Origin: Candidatus Fermentibacterota bacterium
Lineage (GTDB): Bacteria > Fermentibacterota > Fermentibacteria > Fermentibacterales > JCC-6
DNA: 45,290 nucleotides
Direction: 5' to 3'
Assembly: GCA_029571005.1 (NCBI GenBank)
Contig: JAKPTG010000112.1
Span: 1 to 45,290, forward strand
Below the pieces are notes generated by a model that saw nothing but the letters and a program-made list of their open reading frames with translations, searched no databases and was not told the DNA's origin. A program made the translations under genes and the position numbers. Of this stretch, positions 35,862 to 42,490 are shown piece by piece (within the stretch, counting starts at the first letter, position 1; each line of letters opens with the position of its first letter).

Positions 35862-36520
35862 AGAACCACGGTTCCGCCGTCGGGGGAGGAGGAGACCCGG
35901 GTGTGGACCACCCCGGCGGCCAGGGTGTCGCCGCCGGCCCGGCAGAGGACCGAATCCCGAAGCAGCAGGACGGCGCCGCCGGACAGGCAGCCGGTGCCGT
36001 CCTCACTCAGGACGACCGGCTCCGAGCCCTCCGACAACGACATCACCCCCCTTCCTGCCAGAAGCCCGGTCCCCCTTTGAAAATGAAGGGCGGCGCCGGA
36101 AGGAACGTCCCTGGCCAGCACGAGGCCCCGGGTGTCCCTCACCAGCCCCCGCTCGACGTCCACGTACCAGAGGGAAAGACCGGACAGCGCCAGGTCACCG
36201 GGAACCCCCGGAACCGCGATGACCGCCGCCGGCTCCATGAACCGGTCGAAGAGGGTCACGGTTCCCATGGCCGCATCCGAAATCAGCACCCCGCCGGTAC
36301 CGTCCAGGAAGAGGCCGCCGGGCCGGGAGATTCCCTGAAGGAAGAATCTTTCCGGGGCTCCATCCTTAGGAATCCTGAACAGCTCGCTCCCGACCCGGGG
36401 CAGCACCCACACGGCGCCGTCGGACGAAACCTCGAGATCGGTGTAGTCCCCGGCGGGGAAAACGTGCAGCAGCAGGAAGAGAAGGCTAACGGACCACGGT
36501 GAAACTGCCGGACTCCACAT
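35825..36520 (-). CDS. Predicted secreted beta-propeller protein
   Basis: 231 residues from ATG 36520, beginning with a hydrophobic signal-like stretch (SLLFLLLHVFPAG). The rest is repeated short strands of NHL/SGL-propeller type: DLEVSSDGAVWVLPRVGSEL, GGLFLDGTGGVLISDAA, GDLALSGLSLWYVDVE and VVLSEDGTGCL. Small for a complete propeller, perhaps four or five blades. It starts inside the metalloprotease gene (35-base overlap) and its stop lies within the next gene. Probably periplasmic or surface-bound; partner unknown. Confidence 0.65.
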   Translation of the reverse strand: MWSPAVSPWSVSLLFLLLHVFPAGDYTDLEVSSDGAVWVLPRVGSELFRIPKDGAPERFFLQGISRPGGLFLDGTGGVLISDAAMGTVTLFDRFMEPAAVIAVPGVPGDLALSGLSLWYVDVERGLVRDTRGLVLARDVPSGAALHFQRGTGLLAGRGVMSLSEGSEPVVLSEDGTGCLSGGAVLLLRDSVLCRAGGDTLAAGVVHTRVSSSPDGGTVVLWGGPAPPVVLD

Positions 36521-38108
36521 GACCACCCCGGACCAGCCGGAAGAAGTATATCCCGGACGCCAGGTCCCCGGCGCCGGTATAGACCAGAACCCTCTCCCCG
36601 GGCTGCTGAAATCCGAAATCCTCCCGGTCCACCAGGGCTCCCGTCTGGTCGAACACCGCAAGGCTCACCGATTCACCCGAAGATAGGAACTGAAGGTAGA
36701 GGTCTCCCAGGCATGGGTTGGGGTACACCGCCGGCCCGGCCCCCACGCTGCCCGCGGAGGCCGTAACGGTGAGACCGGCAAAGGCGTTGTTCAGCAGGAG
36801 CAGGGTGCCGGGCCGGTCCAGGGGGACCGCCACTTCACCGGTTCCCCCCACGTTGACCGGTACCAGGTCATGGTCGGTCAGCAGGAAGGCTTCCATGCTG
36901 CCTATCCCCGAGGCCCCGATTCTGAGGCTTCCGGAGAGCCCCGGCCCGATACGGTAGTACCTGCCCTGGTAGGAGCCCATCTCCCCGCCGGCCCCCTCCC
37001 AGGGGGTCTGTTCGATCACGCCGGTCCAGTCCAGCCCGGGCCGGTTGCCCGGGGACGCCCCGTCGTAGTCCGCCACCGAGAAGGCCTGGAATCCGTAGCC
37101 CCGCCGGGGGTCGTCTATGAAGCACGAGAGCATCCAGTCCCTGAGTATGCTCTCGAGGGACTCGGACCGGCCGGTGGCGGCGAGAACGGCGTCCTCGATG
37201 TTCTGAACCCCGCGGGAGGCGAGCCGCAGGGAGTTCCGGATGAAGTCCCGGCCGCCGTAGTTCTCCATCAGGTAGGAGAAGAAGAGGTAGCCGGCGCCGT
37301 AGCCGGCCACGTAGCGAATGTCCGAGAAGTCGTACCTGGTCCAGTTTATAGGGGTCACACCGCCGGCTTCAAGAAAGGTGGCGACCTGGAAAGCCGGGTA
37401 GCCGCACACGTAGGGCCCCGCCTGGGCCTGGTTCTCGATGACCCACAGATCCTGGGAGCTGAAGGGGGCGAGGCCCCACTGTATGAGGTGCACCGTTTCG
37501 TGGCTCGCCACGTAGGAGGCGTCGGACATGACGCCCGGGCGGCAGTCTATGTAGAGCATCTCCACCTCGTTGGAGTGCCCGCCGTAGCGCAGCCTGGCCT
37601 CCCACTCGGTGAACTGGTTGTAGGGGGAGAAGTAGCCGGCGATGTAGGCGGGGCTGGAAACCGGGTCCCAGCCGTCGGGAATGTCCAGCACCAGGAAGTA
37701 CATCCTTGGGTCCCGGTCTATCTCGTCGGGAATCGGCCCGAAACTGTTCTCCAGGGCCGCCACTATCCCCTCCGGCCCCTCCAGGGCCGCCAGAAGGCTG
37801 TCCACTCCGTCCTGGTCGAAGTTCACCCCCCACTGGGTGTCCTCCACGAAGACGTAGGCCCTCTCCCCCACCGCCCGGCAGGTGGCCCCGGTGAGGTAGA
37901 AAGTGGTGTACTCGCCGGTGAAATCCTGGGCCCAGAAGTTCACCCGGTCACCCACCTGCGCTCCGCCGGACAGGGCCAGGGCCCCGGTGGGCGCCAGGGA
38001 CGGGTCGTGCGTCTTCTCGATCCGCAACACCTCGGGATACCGGAAGGTCCCCCCCACGGGCACCGGCCTGGAGACCAGCATGACAAGGGCCGCCAGAAGG
38101 GCCGCCAT
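36486..38108 (-). CDS. M30-like zinc metalloprotease with T9SS type A sorting domain
   Basis: 540 residues with a signal peptide (MAALLAALVMLVSRPVPVGG). The catalytic zinc motif HETVH (37488-37502) is complete, followed by LWVIENQAQ, which may give the third ligand Glu; VEMLYIDCRPG before it matches the hyicolysin (M30) pattern. The last 80 residues (VYPNPCLGDLYLQF, LAVFDQTGALV, SGIYFFRLVRGG, SFTVV) are a typical type IX secretion type A C-terminal domain, which directs export through the outer membrane. The ATG overlaps the preceding stop (TGATG). It is likely a secreted or surface protease and a cargo of the PorU/PorV system encoded upstream. Confidence 0.88.
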   Translation of the reverse strand: MAALLAALVMLVSRPVPVGGTFRYPEVLRIEKTHDPSLAPTGALALSGGAQVGDRVNFWAQDFTGEYTTFYLTGATCRAVGERAYVFVEDTQWGVNFDQDGVDSLLAALEGPEGIVAALENSFGPIPDEIDRDPRMYFLVLDIPDGWDPVSSPAYIAGYFSPYNQFTEWEARLRYGGHSNEVEMLYIDCRPGVMSDASYVASHETVHLIQWGLAPFSSQDLWVIENQAQAGPYVCGYPAFQVATFLEAGGVTPINWTRYDFSDIRYVAGYGAGYLFFSYLMENYGGRDFIRNSLRLASRGVQNIEDAVLAATGRSESLESILRDWMLSCFIDDPRRGYGFQAFSVADYDGASPGNRPGLDWTGVIEQTPWEGAGGEMGSYQGRYYRIGPGLSGSLRIGASGIGSMEAFLLTDHDLVPVNVGGTGEVAVPLDRPGTLLLLNNAFAGLTVTASAGSVGAGPAVYPNPCLGDLYLQFLSSGESVSLAVFDQTGALVDREDFGFQQPGERVLVYTGAGDLASGIYFFRLVRGGHVESGSFTVVR

Positions 38109-38740
38109 CAGAACCTTGCTCCCACGGTGAAAAGCACCGACGAGTTATCGAAAGCCTCCGGAAAGGTTATCCCGGTGTAAACCCCGGGCTGCGCCGGATC
38201 CAGCAAGGCGGCGTCTATGGCGCTCACCACCCGGTTCACGACGGCGAACATGGCTATGTAGGTGGTGCGCCGGTACCACTCACGGCTGCTCCTGAGGGCG
38301 TCACGATAAGCCAGACGCTCGGCCTCGCCGCTCCAGTTCCATCCCGATTCCCCGGAGACGGAATGCAGCCGGTAGTACTCCTGCTGGGCCTCCGGGTCGT
38401 CAGGGTAGTAGTACCGGGCCAGCCGGCGTATGAAGACGTTGTAATCGTCGCTGCTCATGTAGGAGCCCACGTTGTCCTGAAAGCCCCTGTCCCGTCCGGC
38501 GACATCGATCCCGGCCTTCTGAAGGGCCAGCATCCGGTAGTTGTCCCGCTCCCAGGCGGCCTCCAGGCAGGAAAGCCCCGCCCCAAGCCAGGTGGCCGCC
38601 TCCACCCCCATGAACACCGTACTCCGGGTCTTGTACCCCAGATGGGCCTGTCCCCATCCCGGGAGCAGCAGGGACCGGGCCATGGCGCCCCGGTCGGCGC
38701 CGGCCAGGGCGAAACAGACCAGAACCGCCGCCGCGGACAT
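38108..38740 (-). CDS. DUF5683-like membrane-associated protein
   Basis: 210 residues from ATG 38740, which has GGGAGG 7 bases before; ATG and GTG codons slightly upstream are alternatives. After a signal-like N-terminus (AAAVLVCFALAGA) it has RSLLLPGWGQAHLGYKTRS, the proline-glycine-tryptophan-glycine-glutamine motif characteristic of DUF5683. A hydrophobic stretch follows, then a tyrosine-rich helical region. DUF5683 proteins are common in FCB bacteria and of unknown function. It lies 22 bases after the M6-like gene and overlaps the metalloprotease gene. Confidence 0.72.
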   Translation of the reverse strand: MSAAAVLVCFALAGADRGAMARSLLLPGWGQAHLGYKTRSTVFMGVEAATWLGAGLSCLEAAWERDNYRMLALQKAGIDVAGRDRGFQDNVGSYMSSDDYNVFIRRLARYYYPDDPEAQQEYYRLHSVSGESGWNWSGEAERLAYRDALRSSREWYRRTTYIAMFAVVNRVVSAIDAALLDPAQPGVYTGITFPEAFDNSSVLFTVGARF

Positions 38741-38762
38741 CCTCATCCCTCCCACAGGCACC

Positions 38763-41480
38763 TCAATTCACCACCGCGGCGTGGAAGAGGGCTTCGAAGG
38801 AATCCCCCGGGACATCCACCCGCAAACACACGTAATACAAACCCGGCGAGAGCCTGGAGGTGTCCCACGGAACCTCCCAGGGCGATCCCCCCGGGGCCTC
38901 CCCCCGGAAGAACCCCGCCAGCTCACCCGCCACATTGAAGATCCGGACCGTGAATGTGCAGTCCTCCGGCGGTGTGAACCGGACGAAAGCGGCCCCTCCG
39001 GTCACGGGGTTCGGCCACACGAAGAAGCCTTCCGGAACCGGCCCCGACGGGCCCGTAACGGGGGGAAGGTCCCGGGGCCGCCAGCAGCCCTCGCCGCCCC
39101 TGTCCATACCGGTATGCCACCCCGGGGGCTCCAGGGTCACCGGCCATCCGCCGATCCATCCGTTTCCGGACACACCCATGAGCCGATACCGATCCTCCCC
39201 CTGGAACCGCCACAGGAGCGGCCTGCCCCGGGGTGCGTCCCCCAGGGACCAGAGAGAGCCTTCCATCTCCCCGCCAGAGCAGGACCACAGACCGGTCCTG
39301 CCGTCCCTCAGGGAAAACGCGGCGAACCCTGCCCCCCCGACCCCAAGGTTGAATCCGTCGGCCGACACCGCCAGGGTGTCGGTGGGAGCGGTGACGGGCC
39401 AGTCCGCCAGCAGGGTTCCCGAGGCGGTGAAGGCCGCGGCCCCGGTGGAGGTTTCCACCACCAGCTCCAAAAACCCGTTTCCGTCCAGGTCCGCCGGAAA
39501 GAGCCCCCCCAGGACCGACCCGGGCACCTTCGCGGGAAAACCGGGCTCGATGCCGCCCTCCCCGTCGTAGCACCAGACGTACCCCCGGCTGGTGACCGCG
39601 ATCTCCAGCACCCCGTCCCGGTCGAAGTCCGAGGAAACCGGCTTCGAGATGTCCTCCCCGCCGGGATGGACGGGCCCGCCGGCGAACAGGGCCTTTCCCT
39701 GCAGATCGTAACAGGCCAGGCTGCCGTCCGATGTGGTCACCGCGATCCCGGGCAGGTCCGGGTCTGGCACCACGCATATTCCGATCACGGGGTAATCGAA
39801 TCGGAGGGGCCACCCCTGGAGCGGCTCTCCGACGGGGCTCCACAGGCATACTTCGGCGCCGGACACCGCCGCCGCCAGCCCGAGGTCCCCGGAGAAGAGA
39901 ACCTGGGACGGCTCGGAGGAGGTCTTCACCGGCCAGCCCGGGGCCTCCGTCCCCCATTCCGGGGTGAGCATGTGCACGTAGCCGTTCCTGTCGCCGGTCA
40001 TGAGGTGCTCCACCCCCTCCAGCACCGCCACCACCGGCGGAGTCGAGAGGAAGGTCCCGAATCCGCCAAGGGATTCGCCGGAGGGAGAGTAGAGTTCCAT
40101 CCCGCCGCCGGCCCGGACGACGGCGATGACCTCGCCGAGCCCGGGCGCGTTCCATAGGGTGAGACCGCTTCCCGGGGCCCTGCCGATCGCCACGGGCCAG
40201 CCTTCGGCCCCCTCCCGGGAAACGGTGAATCCCATGACGTTCCCGGAAGCGGAGGTGACGTCCACCGTAACCCCGGTGCGCCCCCCCCAGGAAGCCGAGG
40301 TGGACGGGGTGGTTTCCGGACCAAGGAGCCAGGCGTACCCGTCCCGCTTCCACGGGTCCCACCGGCTCCCCTCACTGGTGTAGAGGGCGTCGTAGGTCGC
40401 CGAAGTGAAGTCGGGAATGCCGTCGGCCTCCAGCACGGAAACCCCCTGGTGGTCCGGGTCCGTATTCACCGTGTTGGCGGCCACGTGAGCCCCCAGCCTC
40501 GACTCGTCCACGTGCCATATCAGCACCCCGGAACCGGGAAGCCCGAAGTCCCGCTCGTGGGCCCCGCACAGGCCGTTTCCGTCCGGATCCCTCTGGCGGT
40601 TCTCGATGAGCAGGTACTCGGTGCCGGACAGGGGAACCCTGTAGATCGTGTCTCCGGGGGAAACGGTGTAGCTCCCCTCCCAGACCTCCAGCACCCGGGC
40701 CCAGCCAAGGCGCTCCCGGGTGAAGGCGCCCGGGGCCGAAGGCCAGAACCCGTACATCAACCATTGCCCGTAACCCATTATATCCCAGCCGCCTACGGCC
40801 ACCTGACCGGTGGATGTGTTGTAAAGGTCCGGAGCGCCGAGCCACCTCATGAGCTTGTGGCAGATCGTTCCCAGAACGCCCAGGCCGTAGCCGTCCTGGG
40901 TCTGGTGTTCCGGAACCACCATCCCGCTCTTCACAAGAACGCCGTCGTTGGTGGGGATCCCCGAGGCGAGCCAGGGGTCCACGGTGCTCATGTAGTAATT
41001 GAAGGTGTTGTAGCTTATGAACATGGAACTGATGTCCCAGGGGCTGTTCCCGGCCACGTCGGCCTCGAGGCCGGCTCCGGCGTGAACCACCATCACCGCG
41101 TCGAAGTCGGAAAAATCCACGTCCCCGTCGGCGGCCTGCACCCCGTGGACAAGTATCCAGATGACCCCGAGGGGCCATCTGCCGGGGCCTCCGTACCAGC
41201 CCATCTGGTGGGGCAGGCCGTAGGCGCCGCCGGTCTCGGGGAAGACCTCGAACTGAAACTCACGTCTGCCGCCGCTCACATCCAGGAAGTAGGAAGACAC
41301 CTGCTCCGCGATGTTCACGCTGTAGTCACGGCCGTGTTCCTGGAGAAAAAGGCCGTTTCCCGTGGTTGAATCGGTGTAGTCCTCAACGAATTCAACCCGG
41401 AGCATGCACACCCGGGTCACCGCGCCGGCTCCCGGTGAAACCGGCGCAAAGGCCGTAAGCAGCAGAAGCGGAGGCAGCAA
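38763..41480 (-). CDS. M6-family protease homologue with destroyed zinc motif and T9SS-type sorting domain
   Basis: About 905 residues. The start is TTG at 41480 (2 bases after the porV stop), giving MLPPLLLLTAFAPVSPGAGA as a signal peptide; it lacks basic residues, so the start is open to doubt. The M6 (immune inhibitor A) framework is present: FDAVMVVHAGAGLE, SSMFISYNTFN, and LGAPDLYNTSTG followed by GGWDIMGYG. However the HExxH motif reads HKLMR (His 40857-40859, Arg 40845-40847), so the catalytic Glu and second His are lost. A beta-propeller-like region (about 470-800) with VAVLEGVEHLMTGDRNGYVHM and similar repeats follows, then a C-terminal domain VWPNPVTGGAAFVRF...LSPGLYYVCL of T9SS/FlgD-like type. 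Probably a binding or structural surface protein rather than a protease. Confidence 0.85.
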   Translation of the reverse strand: MLPPLLLLTAFAPVSPGAGAVTRVCMLRVEFVEDYTDSTTGNGLFLQEHGRDYSVNIAEQVSSYFLDVSGGRREFQFEVFPETGGAYGLPHQMGWYGGPGRWPLGVIWILVHGVQAADGDVDFSDFDAVMVVHAGAGLEADVAGNSPWDISSMFISYNTFNYYMSTVDPWLASGIPTNDGVLVKSGMVVPEHQTQDGYGLGVLGTICHKLMRWLGAPDLYNTSTGQVAVGGWDIMGYGQWLMYGFWPSAPGAFTRERLGWARVLEVWEGSYTVSPGDTIYRVPLSGTEYLLIENRQRDPDGNGLCGAHERDFGLPGSGVLIWHVDESRLGAHVAANTVNTDPDHQGVSVLEADGIPDFTSATYDALYTSEGSRWDPWKRDGYAWLLGPETTPSTSASWGGRTGVTVDVTSASGNVMGFTVSREGAEGWPVAIGRAPGSGLTLWNAPGLGEVIAVVRAGGGMELYSPSGESLGGFGTFLSTPPVVAVLEGVEHLMTGDRNGYVHMLTPEWGTEAPGWPVKTSSEPSQVLFSGDLGLAAAVSGAEVCLWSPVGEPLQGWPLRFDYPVIGICVVPDPDLPGIAVTTSDGSLACYDLQGKALFAGGPVHPGGEDISKPVSSDFDRDGVLEIAVTSRGYVWCYDGEGGIEPGFPAKVPGSVLGGLFPADLDGNGFLELVVETSTGAAAFTASGTLLADWPVTAPTDTLAVSADGFNLGVGGAGFAAFSLRDGRTGLWSCSGGEMEGSLWSLGDAPRGRPLLWRFQGEDRYRLMGVSGNGWIGGWPVTLEPPGWHTGMDRGGEGCWRPRDLPPVTGPSGPVPEGFFVWPNPVTGGAAFVRFTPPEDCTFTVRIFNVAGELAGFFRGEAPGGSPWEVPWDTSRLSPGLYYVCLRVDVPGDSFEALFHAAVVN

Positions 41481-41482
41481 CC

Positions 41483-42490
41483 CTAAAACCTGATGGTGAG
41501 GGAGAACTTCTGGTTGAACTTGCCGCTCCCCTGGAGTTCCTCCACCACCGGAATGAAGGCCATGTCGAACTGGAAACCCTCCCACTGGAGGCCGGCGCCC
41601 CAGGTGAGACCCTGACGGGTGCTGGCCCCTTCGGTATCGTGGGAGTAACCGGCCCGGAGGGCAAGAAGATTGTAGTACCAGAGTTCGGCGCCGACGCCGA
41701 AGGTGTTCTCCTTGACTTCCTCGCCTATGCTGTCTTCGATGTCCACGAGCAGCTTGGAGTAGTCGGAGGCCACCAGGAGCCGGAACAGGTCGTTCTCCAC
41801 GGGCCTGAAGGCTACCCCGAGCCTGATCTCCCGGGGCAGCGGGTTGTTCTCGCTGCTGCCGCCGTAGCTCATGTTGGGGCCCAGGTTGGCGAGACACGCC
41901 CCGAGGGACACGTCGCCGATTCCGAACTCGGGGACATGGTAGAGAACGCCGAAGTCAGCGGCGAAACTGGAGCCCTTGCCGTTGTCCTTGTAATACAGGT
42001 GGTCGTATATGAACTTGAGGCTCATGCCCACGCCAAGCCCCTCCGTCACTTCGGTTCCGAAGCTTCCTGTGCCGCTGATACCGTAGGAGTAGAATGTGCC
42101 GACAGGCTCGGTGTGCCCCTCCGGAATCTCCTGCTGCTCTCCCATGGACATGAAGGTGATGTTGCCCCCGATGCCCCCCCACCCCTTGAGTTGCTGGGCG
42201 TAGCCCAGAAACTCGAAGTAGAGGTCGTCCGCCAGCTGGGGAAGCCATTTGGAGTGCTGAAGGGTCAGCTCCACGTCTTCGGGGTCCACAAACGCCAGGC
42301 CGGCGGGGTTCCAGTAGCTTGCGGTGGCGTCGTCGCTCACCGCCGTGAACACCTCACCCATACCGTTGGGCCTTGCACCGGGGGTGATGTCCTTCCAGAT
42401 GACCGCCGCCGAGGCTCCGTAGCCGGTTCCGACGATAAGCAAAGCCGCTGCCGCCCAGAGAAGCTTTCGCATCATACCCTCCCGTTTCAT
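41483..42490 (-). CDS. porV: PorV (LptO/PorV-PorQ family) outer-membrane protein
   Basis: 335 residues with signal peptide MRKLLWAAAALLIVGTGYGASA after a few leading residues. The N-terminal signature ITPGARPNGMGEVFTAVSDD continuing into ASYWNPAGLAF is the PorV family hallmark, and the rest is a FadL-like 14-strand barrel ending in FSLTIRF. In the type IX system PorV receives cargo from the translocon and hands it to the PorU sortase. ATG 42490 overlaps the upstream stop (ATGA); ATG 42475 or 42472 behind GGGAGG is the alternative start. Its place directly after the C25 gene is the arrangement of porU-porV in Bacteroidota. Confidence 0.9.
   Translation of the reverse strand: MKREGMMRKLLWAAAALLIVGTGYGASAAVIWKDITPGARPNGMGEVFTAVSDDATASYWNPAGLAFVDPEDVELTLQHSKWLPQLADDLYFEFLGYAQQLKGWGGIGGNITFMSMGEQQEIPEGHTEPVGTFYSYGISGTGSFGTEVTEGLGVGMSLKFIYDHLYYKDNGKGSSFAADFGVLYHVPEFGIGDVSLGACLANLGPNMSYGGSSENNPLPREIRLGVAFRPVENDLFRLLVASDYSKLLVDIEDSIGEEVKENTFGVGAELWYYNLLALRAGYSHDTEGASTRQGLTWGAGLQWEGFQFDMAFIPVVEELQGSGKFNQKFSLTIRF

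Noticed and set aside
32967-36080. 1037-residue open frame antisense to the large barrel gene
   Set aside because: Pro/Gly/Arg-rich, no domain and no ribosome-binding site; the minus-strand gene has a signal peptide, barrel strands and coupled neighbours.
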